DNA from: Ooceraea biroi
Taxonomy: Eukaryota > Arthropoda > Insecta > Hymenoptera > Formicidae
NCBI RefSeq assembly: GCF_003672135.1
Contig: NC_039506.1
Span: 12,958,001-13,022,000, forward strand
Reading direction: 5' to 3'
Length of the DNA stretch: 64,000 nucleotides
Shown here: positions 1 to 9,530 of the stretch, piece after piece
How positions within the stretch are numbered: position 1 is the first letter of the stretch
How the letters are laid out: the number at the start of each line of letters is the position of its first letter
The notes under the pieces: generated by a model
What the model was told of the DNA's origin: nothing
Database searches by the model: none
The model's input: only the letters and a program-made list of their open reading frames with translations
Made by a program: the position numbers and the translations under genes

Positions 1-540
1 CTGTTCTATTGCACACAGAACGATTGTACACCGCACGATCGGCCATCGCACGATTGCACACGCACATTGCACGATTGGACACCTCATTATTAGACACTGT
101 ACGATTGGACACCAATTTACAACCGATGATATTCAATAAGAGCCAGCGCGCGTATGTTCAAAGAGGACTGTTTTTGACTTCATGTTATTGAACCTATGTG
201 GAATCGTACCGATGACTTAACAGTGTTTGCGTGGGGCGGGTAATGCAAGTGAAAGGGCTTCGCCTTCGGCGCCGAAAAAAAATATAAACAAACTTCAGGG
301 GGCCTACCCCACCCGCGATGGACCTCGATTGGTGTGGAATGTTCAAGGCACGGACCTCATTGAGGTTCAATAAATAGATTATGCGGAATCATTTACTGAT
401 CATTAAAACTTTTTCGTTCATACAGTTTTATTAAACAATCGTGCAGTGCCTAATAGTGCGGTGTCCAATCGTGCAATGTGCGTGTGCAATCGTGCGGTGG
501 CCGATCGTGAGATGTGAAATCGTTCCGTGTGCAAACGGGA
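1..540. mobile_element. Inverted-repeat element with degenerate short-repeat arms (left edge at window start)
   Basis: The first ~115 bases and bases ~437-540 are inverted copies of each other. Each arm is itself an array of degenerate units of the type acgattgNacac. The right end, read inward, is CCCGTTTGCACACGGAACG. The interior (~120-430) has no convincing gene but holds a GC-rich mini-hairpin (gggcttcgccttcggcgcc, ~248-266). The arms resemble those of the element at 8134-9003. It is non-autonomous. The left terminus may lie outside the window. Confidence 0.6.
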
Positions 541-647
541 TACGCCTGCATACTTATCTTTATACCAATTTAACAAATCCCTATCGGAACACTCTTCTTT
601 TTTTCGCCTCTTACCGATTTCGATATTAACACTAATTTGTTCTGTTA

Positions 648-805
648 GGCTGAAATCACATGGTACGGAATAGAGAGTGCGTCATAAAACAGCCAATCAG
701 CGCTATTCCGCATTACACATTACGCGTGCGGAATATCGCTGATTGACTGTTTTATGACGCACTCTCTATTCCGCACGCTCTATTCCGTACCATGTGATTT
801 CAGCC
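648..805. mobile_element. Hairpin MITE with TTA duplication
   Basis: A near-complete palindrome: the left arm starts GGCTGAAATCACATGGTACG and the right arm is its reverse complement. It is flanked by TTA on both sides (645-647 and 806-808), the size and sequence expected of PIF/Harbinger-type duplications. No coding capacity. It lies next to the 3' end of the minus-strand LINE. Confidence 0.75.
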
Positions 806-2014
806 TTAAAGACCAATAATATAATTGGCGCTATTATAAAGTTCAAGTTTACCTATTCATTCTAAATCCTTTCGACGAGTCTTAAAAGCCCTCCATGAGC
901 TTAACATTACTTGCCTCATACCTCGAAGTCTAGCCACTCTTTGCCGAGAATTCAAGCTCGAGCCTATTCATAGTGCCTATCGTGTTACTATCACCATACG
1001 AATAAGTTTTCAACCAATAATTACTCGCTAAAAAACCCACCCTCTCTTCCAACCTCATCACCTTTGCTTCTGAAATCATCACATTTGTAGGTGTGCTGTT
1101 TCTATATCCTAACGCTATACGTATCCTTTTGTATTGCAATCTCTCTATTTTCATTCTACCACTAAAATCCCGTGGAAAATACACAAATAATCCGTAATCA
1201 AGTATAGACTGTACGTAACTTTTATATATAAGTAGCGACGTGTTTGTTTCCATGCTCCAAGAAATTTTGTTCAAATATCGCTGAATATGAACCGCCTTAT
1301 TTACCTTATTCTATACACTATCGACTTGTTTCTTAAAAGTTAAATGCCTGTCAAAATAAATGCCTAAAAATCTAACATATTCCACATCACTAACTAATCG
1401 ATCCCTTATCCGTATCTTATACTTCTCCGCTCCATTTCGATCATTGGTAAAAACAACAAACGTACATTTATGTGGTTCTAATTCTAACCCCAAATCTGCT
1501 AAATTCCGCCAAATAGATGTAAGGGCCCTCTCGAGTTCCTCAATCTGTCATTCGAAATCGTCTCCGATAATATACATAGTAATATCATTCACGTACTGTA
1601 AAACCCTCACCCAATGCACAATACCGCTCGTAATACATTTAGTGTACAGAGCATATAAAGTGGGGCTGATTACCACGCCTTGTGGCAATCCTTTATGTAC
1701 CGTCCTCTGAACCTCTTCCTCTTGATTGATGATAAATGTCGTTCTTCTATCCCGCATTCATTCATTTACGTATTGCACAATCTTTATAGGACACCCTGCC
1801 TGCTTCAAAACCTCCACCAAAATTTCTCGTCTAACATTGTCATACGCTGAAGCCACATTTAAAAAAACAGTAAACGTATTCTTACCCTCGATTAAACCTG
1901 CTTCTATCTCCGCCGTCATTTTCACAAGGTTATCAATATAAGATCTTCCTCGCCAAAATTCGTTGTGCCATTTATTAAATTTAATATTCTTCTCAGCCCA
2001 CCATTAGAGTCCTA

Positions 2015-2115
2015 TGGCTGCGTTCCGATATTCACTGCCAGTACTGAAAATCTATAGTGTATGTCACGTGAACTATAGATTTTCAGTACTGGCAGTGAAT
2101 ATTGGAACGCAGCCA
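2015..2115. mobile_element. Hairpin MITE (TGGCTGCG family), copy 1
   Basis: A 101-bp near-perfect palindrome from TGGCTGCG to CGCAGCCA, flanked by TA (2013-2014, 2116-2117). A second copy lies at 10877-10978 on the axis of a giant palindrome. The TA duplication suggests Tc1/mariner-type mobilisation. Inserted in the LINE reverse-transcriptase region. Confidence 0.75.
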
Positions 2116-2116
2116 T

Positions 2117-2927
2117 AATAAGAGAAGCGCAATCGGAGTCTCACTTACTGATTGGCTGATTGCCATGTTGGTCCCGTAGTGAATCCTATGGGCAAACTAA
2201 CTGCAATCGGTGTATCATAAGTGAGAAAAAAATATATTTATAATGTTATTTTCTAAAAAAATATATTTTAGATATCCCTGAGACATTTTTGAAACATCTT
2301 AGATATACATGTTGTACAAGTTAAAGATATATCATACCATAACCTGTACTATTTCTATTGAGAATAACCAAATGGACCAGATACATAAGCGTTGTATAGT
2401 ATTGTATAAATAGACAGCTGCGGGCCCAACATAGCAACCAGCAATAGGAAGCATAGAGGAGGTAAGGGCTATCCTACACGAATTTGCATAAGCTGCGTAT
2501 ACATAGCATAAGATTGTCTAAACCAATGAGCATCCAGCATTAAGTCGCCATATTGATTTACATAACATAGCATAGATTAATGCCATCGACATATAGAATG
2601 GACTGCGCATCGCGGTACCAAAGCTCGCGCCCGTTGTAGAAAAGGAGGTACTATATGATAGGCCTATGTCTGCCTCTGTTGCTAGCAGCTTTCATTAGTA
2701 AGTTCGTCAATGGTGGGGACGAACTTACCAATCAGAGGCAGACATAGACCTATTATATAGTACCTCGTTTCTACAGCGGGCGCGAGCTTTGGTACCGCGA
2801 TGCGCAGTCCATTCTATATGTCGATGATTAATGCTCGATGTTTATTGGTCTATACATTCTTATACTATGCATATGCCGCTATGCAAATTCGTGTAGGATA
2901 GCCCTAACGATTGCGCTTCTCTTATTA
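2117..2927. mobile_element. Foldback element inside the LINE
   Basis: The ends are inverted copies (AATAAGAGAAGCGCAATCG at left, its complement at ~2908-2927). A second inverted pair lies at ~2468-2490 and ~2882-2906. A long internal hairpin has arms ~2582-2690 and ~2735-2832. No coding potential. It sits between two MITEs and is part of the same insertion cluster. Confidence 0.6.
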
Positions 2928-2929
2928 TA

Positions 2930-3334
2930 CAGAGTGTCCCAGACCTACCGTACCACCGGTTAATGGTAGATTCCTGAGGTGATTCTGAGACAAATGTTCC
3001 TCTTGCAAAATGTCGAGGGTGGCGTTATCCTATCCTTGTGTAGAATTTTCCTGCGTTCAGTGACGGTAGGTCGAAGGGGTCCCGCGCATCGCGCACACTT
3101 AAATTTGAACAGCCGCGAAAAATTAAGATCAAATTGAAGTGTGCGCGATGCGCGGGATTCCTTTGACCCACCGTCACTGAACGCGGAAAAATTTTACACA
3201 AGGATAGGATAACTACAACCCTTCGTAGCGCCGAAACTACGCCACCCTCGACATTTTGCAAGAGGAACATTCGTCTCAGAATCACCTCAGGAATCTACCA
3301 ATAACCGGTGGTACGGTAGGTCTGGGACACCCTG
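2930..3334. mobile_element. Tc1/mariner-type MITE with long inverted repeats
   Basis: Starts CAGAGTGTCCCAGACC and ends GGTCTGGGACACCCTG, with TA on both sides (2928-2929, 3335-3336). The inverted repeats run for well over 100 bp on each side, so the 405-bp element folds into a long hairpin. The GGGACACCCTG end is shared with the element at 26580-27630 and with solo ends near 21118 and 51071. Confidence 0.7.
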
Positions 3335-3799
3335 TATAGGACTCTACCCATCATAACAGTCTCTCGTTTACCATTCGTTCCATTATTTTCCCCAGATATG
3401 ACGATAACGTGATCGGTCGGACTTTTTCCTTATTCGCTTTGTCGATAAATATAGTCTGTTGTTCTTTCAACTCCTTAAATTAAATCCCCGTACGAAAACA
3501 ATAATTAAAAAACATAAGCAATTCTTATTTAAATCTCATACTTAGCAACTTAACCATCCTATACTCAATTCCATCTAATCCAGGAGCTGATCGTTCTCTG
3601 CAATTGTTACACGCTCTAAACAATTCTTCCATTAAAAAAGGACGGTTCAAGCTTTCCTCTCCTTCACACTCTTCCTCTCTCGTTTCACTGAACTGTACTC
3701 TACCCTCCTCTACCCAAGGCGAAGCTATCCTATCGATCTCGGCTCTCACCTCTGCCTCTCTATCAGTCTTTTGCCACTTGTTCCACTCAATATTACTAA

Positions 3800-3944
3800 G
3801 GCCGGTATTCATAGTCGGATCTTATATTTAAGACCGTCTTAAGTTTATCTACAGATGTTGTATAGATCATTTCATTGGCTACGGAGTATCTGAAGATACA
3901 CTTAAGACGGTCTTAAATATAAGATCCGACTACGAATACCGGCC
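3800..3944. mobile_element. Hairpin MITE (GGCCGGTATTC family), copy 1
   Basis: A 145-bp palindromic element beginning GGCCGGTATTCATAGTCGGA and ending in the complement, flanked by TAA (3797-3799, 3945-3947). Three further copies lie at 13314-13458, 21442-21586 and 51760-51904. The TWA-type duplication is that of PIF/Harbinger elements. Inserted in the LINE. Confidence 0.8.
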
Positions 3945-4169
3945 TAAAACTCTTTTTCATAATTTTCATCCGGTTCCACACGTATTTAATGTTCGCGTTT
4001 TTGTTCAAACTACACGCGAAACTTTGAAAATCCTGCTTCTTCTTAAACCTTATTACCCGCCTCGCCAACGCTCTTGCCCGTTTATATTCAATATAACTAT
4101 GCAGGTCAAGATTCCGTTGAAATTCTTTCAATTTCTTCCTATGATCATTGATGACTTGCTCGCCCTCCA

Positions 4170-5000
4170 TATCCCATCAATTAACAGGATTTTTCTTGTA
4201 TCTGTTGACTCGTGTATCTCTCTTTGTTCCTGTCGCAGGTCGTACTTCGCCATAAGTGGCTATGTTCACTGCCTGTCGCATAACTTCGCATATTTGTGAA
4301 TATTTGGATTTCACATTTAAACTTAAATAATCCTTTGCCTGTAGCAACTCTTCTTGTTCTACAATTATTCGTTCATAAATCTTTTCTAGTCAGTTCGCTT
4401 CGTAGAGACTCTGTTCGTCTTCTTCCTGTAACGTACACTATTAAATGTTAATTCAAATAAAATGTGAAAGTGGTCTGACCCCCACGTCTATTTGTGTATA
4501 CTTAAATGCGGTAAGATATTGTGTGATGCGAAAAGTAAATCTAAGTTCGAATCCCGTTCTCCTCTCTCTCCCAACCGTGATTTAGTATCCCTATTAGTAA
4601 TAAACATGTCCTTCTCTTCCATCTCTTCTAATAGGATTTCTTCATTTTTGTCTGTATACTTACAATTCCATACTGTGTTGTGAGAATTGAAGTCTCTGCG
4701 ACCAATAGGCTATCTGTTGTCTCTATATCTGTCAATAATTGTTTCCATGCTCCATTAGGTTCCGTAGCTCCCGGTTTCCTGTATACTCCTACAATACCTA
4801 ACTTCTTGGCCAGGCCTGTTAATAATATTCCTAGTGTTTCTATATTATTCGAGTGCGTGCCTCACACCACCTTAAATTGAATATCTCTCCTTATTAAGAA
4901 GGCTATCCCTTTAACACCTACTCTCGTATTACATTCTCTCGCCTTATGCAGGACTACGTAACCCGAGACTCGAAGTCGATCTTCTTCCTTGCTTTTAGTT
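4170..5000 (-). pseudogene. LINE APE-type endonuclease remnant
   Basis: On the minus strand, WGSDHFHILFE is readable at ~4445-4480 and RDFNSHN at ~4675-4700. These match the SDH and GDFN(A/S)HN catalytic signatures of LINE endonucleases. The frame is open only over short stretches, so this is a dead copy. It lies between the gag-like part (higher coordinates) and the reverse transcriptase (lower coordinates), as expected. Confidence 0.75.
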
Positions 5001-5335
5001 TCTGTTATAATACTAATATCATAACTCCTCGCTCTTTATACTATTTCCTCTTTTTTGTTCCTCCATCCTCAGGCATTCCAAACAAGAATCTTCAAACCCA
5101 TAATGGTAAGTTTCTATCTAGTACTACGCAGAGTGCTGTTTCTCTCTGCCCCTGCCTCAAAGCCCCGTGACCGGAGAAGAGTTTGCAAGAGTCCGACAAT
5201 TCGATCCATCTCCTCTTGCTGTTTTACTAAAGCTTTATCCAGCTTCTCTTCCAAAACTAACAATCTCTCACTCACCTGTTCCTCTCACCCAAGCATCTCC
5301 TCTGTCGCCTCTTCTATTTGTTCCTCCGTATCTCT

Positions 5336-6635
5336 TCAATTCCTCGCTGCAATTCCCCATTTTTCTCTGCTGAGCTCACCTTCTCTATTATTACCAACGA
5401 CGTTAAACCTTTGTCGCTGCTCTTGCCTCTCCCGCCCCTGTCGGACGTTGCCGCCCGGGGACGTGCGATTACTTTTGTCTGCATCCTTCTCCACAATCTT
5501 ATTCCGTTCCGTCGATCTTATCTTCTCTTCTCGAATTACTTCTGCATATGATATGTTTACATGATACTGTCTTATCTCATCATTCCCGTGTATCCCGTCC
5601 GGTTCCTTAGGATGTACTTCAGGCCACTCCTTAACCTGTCCCACTCTTATTTCCTCTACTCTGCAATCCTTTCTCAGCAGCATCCGTGCTTTCTGGATGG
5701 AGATGTTCCTTTCTGCCATTAATCGCTTCAACTGGTAATTGTACTCCCACACTGTACACCTTTTGCTCGTGGGTTTATGCCTCTCGCCGCAGTTAACACA
5801 TCTCAACCTAAGTTCGCAGGTATCGTGAAAGGTTTCTCCACAAATTACATAACTTAGAAGTCTTATATGAAGCCTTTACGTGTCCGAATTGAAAGCAGTT
5901 AAAACATTGTTTAACTGGTTCAATAAACGGTCGTACCTTTATTGTCGTCAGTCCATTGAAGATGCGTAGTTCCTTAAGTAACTCATTACCTTCCATCCAT
6001 AGTAATCAGAATATTGTGCGTATACTAGATTTTAACTTCCTTGGTATCTCGATCCAGAAATCTCCTCCTCATTCGTTCTAACTGTAAAATTTCTTTTGTA
6101 TCCTGTAAAGCCTCCACCAGTTCATGCAACGGCATTTCCAAATCTCAATCCGATATAACTCCTTTACACCTTTTAACTCTATGAGGTATTGCACACAAGA
6201 CCGGCCTGTCCGCATTCGCGACTTCCATATCTAACAATAAGCACCTCTACAATGTTTTTAAAATCAATTTCCGACATATTAAATCCCTTATTTCTAATTG
6301 TATCGACACGTATCCCTTTTTTAAAAAATATATGACACTATCTTAAGCGCATTACTGGCTCTACTCTTGGATAGATATTTTTGGCTAACCCGCGCTTCAA
6401 CAATTATTTCTCCCTTATGATCGCCATCATATCGTTCTTTCTCATTTTTAATATCCACTATAACCTTATCTCCACTTGCTTCCTTATAAAATAATTTTCC
6501 ATTAACCACAACCATCTTAACTTTACCATCCTTACGTACTTGCTCTTTAGATGTGTTCACACCAATAATATCAGCTATATCTACATTATCTATTACGCTT
6601 ACCTCGATATCCGTCTCCATATCCGTCTCCTCCAT
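5336..6635 (-). pseudogene. LINE gag-like ORF1 remnant with zinc knuckles
   Basis: Minus-strand fragments at 6321-6635, 5808-5996 and 5336-5806. One carries CFNCFQFGHVKASYKTSKLC, a knuckle with a decayed third Cys, followed by CVNCGERHKPTSKRC, a better preserved CCHC knuckle. Next comes a charged LMAERNISIQKARMLL segment typical of LINE ORF1. Upstream gag sequence continues across the mariner into 8048-8125 and 9021-9340, where the encoded peptide is very Lys/Arg/Glu-rich. Confidence 0.75.
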
Positions 6636-6760
6636 TAATATCTCACTCTCCGTACGCTACAGCGGCTTACTTGTCGATAAATGTTGAAAATCCTTATCCT
6701 TACCTGCACGATCTCTACTCCTTTTTAACCTATCCTGTTCCCGCCCACTAGTCGAAGCTA

Positions 6761-8045
6761 TTGGGTCGTCCGGAAAGTTCATGCCGATTTTTAATAGATG
6801 GCGTTGGAACATGTCTGAATATATCAATGTTATTAAAAACATACGATTATATACATATACTTAAAGGTGACATTTCAACGCATCTTTAGGAAAAAAGTTG
6901 TTTGAGATAAATTGATTCGTGTCAGTTTTGTACTCTTTTGAAGATGGAAGAAAACAAAGAACATTTTAGACACTTGATGCTTTTCTATTACCGGAAAGGC
7001 AAAAATGCCTCACAAGCAACAAATTCGATATGTTCTGTTTACGGAGAAGGCGCTTTAGCTGAAAGAACCGTACGTAAGTGGTTCGCTAAGTTTAGAGCTG
7101 GTGATTTTAACCTTAAAGACCAAGAACGCTCGGGCAGACCCTCTACTACTGATAATGACCAAATCAAGACACTGATTGAGAATAACCCGCGCTACACGAC
7201 ACGTGAATTAGCAGAGATACTGAAAATATCGAAAACCACTGTCCACGATCATGTAGTGAAGCTTGGTTACGTAAGTCGCTATGATATATGGGTTCCGCAT
7301 AATTTGGCCGAAAAAATTTAATGGATCGCATTTCCATCTGCGACTCGCTGTACAAGCGCAACGCAAACGTACCATTTTTGAAGCAATTAGTGACGGGTGA
7401 TGAAAAATGGATCATTTACAACAATATAGAACGAAAAAGATCCTGGGGTAAGCGAAATGAACCAGCATTAACCACTCCGAAAGCCGGCCTTCATCCAAAA
7501 AAAGTCATGTTCTGTGTCTGGTGGGATTGGAAAGGAATCCTATATTATGAGCTCCTACCACACAACCAAACGATAAATGCAGATAAGTACTGCTCGCAAC
7601 TGGACAAATTAAAGACAGCGATTCAGGAAAAACGTCCAGAATTAGCTAATAGGAAGGGCGTCGTGTTCCATCAGGACAATGCCAGACCTCATGTTTCTTT
7701 GACTACCCGACAAAAATTGTTGGAGTTTGGCTGGGGTGTGCTACCTCACCCATCGTATTCACCAGACATTGCACCTTCAGACTTTCACTTATTTAGGTCT
7801 TTGCAAAATTCTCTTAGCGGCAAGAACTTCAACTCTTTGATTGACATAAAAAACCACCTTGAGGAGTTTTTTGCCGAGAAACCTAAGAAGTTCTGAGAGA
7901 ATGGAATCTTCCAGTTGCGTGAAAGATGGACAAAGGTTGTGAAACAAAACGGTGCATACATAAGTTAATAAATATTTATCGACATAAAAAAATGTTGCCT
8001 TTGAATTTTCCTTCAAAATCGGCACGAACTTTCCGGATGACCCAA
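6761..8045 (+). mobile_element. Mariner transposon, near full length, inactive
   Basis: Terminal inverted repeats: left starts TTGGGTCGTCCGGAAAGTTC, right ends GAACTTTCCGGATGACCCAA. TA flanks both (6759-6760, 8046-8047). The 1285-bp length is normal for mariner. It carries one transposase gene in plus orientation and interrupts the gag-like region of the minus-strand LINE, so it inserted after the LINE. Confidence 0.9.
6938..7968 (+). pseudogene. Mariner transposase (D,D34D), broken by one frameshift and one stop
   Basis: N-terminal helix-turn-helix part (MEENKEHFRHLMLFYYRKGK) runs to ~7318. A one-base shortfall in an A-run at ~7309-7316 then shifts the frame, and the protein continues from the ATG at 7321. 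Catalytic residues are visible: VTGDEKW, HQDNARPH and SPDIAPSD. The last two Asp are separated by 34 residues, the D,D34D spacing of mariners. A TGA at ~7894-7896 replaces an expected residue shortly before the C-terminus, after which the same frame runs to TAA at 7966-7968. The enzyme is inactive as it stands but only lightly damaged, suggesting fairly recent inactivation. Confidence 0.9.
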
Positions 8046-8125
8046 TACCTCTAATAACCTATTCTTTTTTTCCGTATCCCCCATATCTACCTTCTCCTCC
8101 CCTCGTCTTTTGTTTCGATGTGTCT

Positions 8126-9010
8126 GGAATGATCCCAGTTGCGCACAGAAGAAATCGGACACAGCAGGTTTAGTGAATCGGACACGGACCCAATCGGACA
8201 CAATAAGAAACGGACACACTGTGTGTATAAGAATTGGACACAGTGATAATCATACACAACGCTAATCGGACACAGTGGCAATCGGACACATTGTCAGTTG
8301 GACACAGTGCCAATTGCGCACAGTAGAAAACGGACACACAGTGGTTGCAATCGGACACAATAGGAAATGGACACACGGTGGTTGCAAACGGACACATGTT
8401 CCGTGACAGTTTTCCTAACCTGAAAATGTTACTTGTAAGGACTTTTCTATTTCTATTTCTTTATATGGCGTAGCAATGCTACCATGCTTACTTTGCGCAT
8501 ACGTGCGATATTTAATAAATTTAGAAAGCATATGCTGAGAGTATATGAAGCGAGGTTCCACGCAAAGCAAAGTTCTACATTGTAATTTCCACGCAGTACT
8601 TTTGGTCACCCCAAAGTTTTGTTATTTTTTTATGTGGCTTCGCCCGTCACCTAGTACTCTTCCACCCAAGCATATACTTTCCCAGTATAAAAAATTAATA
8701 ATATTAAAGTAAGAAAATTTATACTGGGAAAGTATCCACACTGTATCCACGCATGTACTTTGCAAGACAAAGCAATGTTTATTCTACATCTAATTTTGAC
8801 TCTTCCTTATTAGAATGAAACTGTCACGGAATATGTGTCCGTTTCCTACTGTGCGCAATTGGCACTGTGTCCGATTGACAATGTGTCTGATTGCCAATGT
8901 GTCCGATTCCACACGCAGTGTGTCCGTTTCTTATTGTGTCCGATTGGGTCCATGTCCGATTCACTACACCTGCTGTGTCCGATTTATTCTGTGCGCAACT
9001 GGGCGTCACT
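8126..9010. mobile_element. Long-TIR element with degenerate acac-repeat arms
   Basis: Inverted arms at ~8134-8405 and ~8818-9003. The arm ends are CCCAGTTGCGCACAGAA and its complement. Each arm is an array of units like aatcggacacagtg. A 10-bp direct repeat cgatgtgtct lies outside (8116-8125 and 9011-9020), a possible target duplication. That would be Mutator-like in size, but it is separated from the CCCAG ends by 7-8 bases. The interior holds a module shared with the 17 kb palindrome. Non-autonomous. Confidence 0.65.
8544..8735. repeat. Module shared with the arms of the 15.7-20.3 kb palindrome
   Basis: From gaagcgaggttccacgcaaa through ttcccagtataaaaaatt this stretch matches 17478-17670 closely, with indels around a GC-rich hairpin (ggcttcgcccgtcacc). 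The same sequence is mirrored at ~17200-17390. It is therefore a mobile unit, here inserted between the arms of the acac-repeat element. Confidence 0.65.
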
Positions 9011-9530
9011 CGATGTGTCTTAGGCATGAGTATCTCTCTTTCAATTCGACTTTCGGACAATTCGCTACTCTTTTCGTCGTTTCTTTGGTCTCTCTCCGGT
9101 CTAAACGCTTTTACTCAGTCTTTCGCGGCGCCTGGCTTTACTAATCCTTTCTTCTCTTCTACATTTCGAAATGCTTTCACTTTCTCCCGTATCGTTCCAT
9201 TCCTTTGTCTCCGGCGCACCGTCTATCGCCGTCTCTTTCTCCCTCGCGGCAATCCTCACGTGGAACCCGAAGGATACTCCTTCGGCTTCTTTATATGCTT
9301 GAGGTCCTCTTTTCACTATTTTTTTAAAATACACTTCTATCTAATAGTTAATATTTTAACACAAATCTCCTCTCTGCCTCTATAGTCGCAAAGTTACGAA
9401 CGCTTAACCTCTTCATCTTCTCAACCGACAGCAACGCATGACCGCTCTCAACCAAGTTTCCGCGTCGAATCCGTATTAAATGTTACATAGATTGACCAAA
9501 GTCTTATTACAAATAGATAACAATTTTCAG

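Larger units (their letters stand above)
930..3812 (-). pseudogene. LINE reverse transcriptase remnant
   Basis: Minus-strand fragments at 3525-3812, ~3345-3520, ~1740-1990, 1548-1757, 1311-1493 and 930-1274 are successive pieces of one reverse transcriptase. The GLPQG motif is visible just upstream of a degenerate catalytic box reading YVND instead of YADD, so the second metal-binding Asp pair is altered. Other visible pieces are KVRPITLSSYLGKIMERMV (fingers region) and an SAYDNVRREIL segment. Stops and frameshifts separate them and the 2015-3334 cluster interrupts the domain. It cannot encode an active enzyme. Confidence 0.85.
830..9340 (-). mobile_element. Decayed non-LTR retrotransposon (LINE), minus strand, broken by nested insertions
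   Basis: Reading the minus strand from about 9.34 kb to 0.83 kb gives a basic gag-like N-terminus, CCHC zinc knuckles, an APE-type endonuclease and a reverse transcriptase, in the order known for I/R1/jockey-like LINEs. The frame is broken by many stops and frameshifts. Later insertions sit inside it: a hairpin and foldback cluster at ~2015-3334, a hairpin MITE at 3800-3944, a mariner at 6761-8045, and a long-TIR element at ~8126-9010. LINE sequence resumes after each. I did not assign a clade. Confidence 0.85.

Noticed and set aside
1..540. A CRISPR-like array because of regularly spaced short repeats
   Set aside because: Units are degenerate, have no constant spacers, are mirrored, and the genome is clearly eukaryotic.
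8170..9385. Several Cys-rich open frames (for example MCPFPTVRNWHCVRLTMC)
   Set aside because: They are translations of the atcggacac repeat arrays, not genes.
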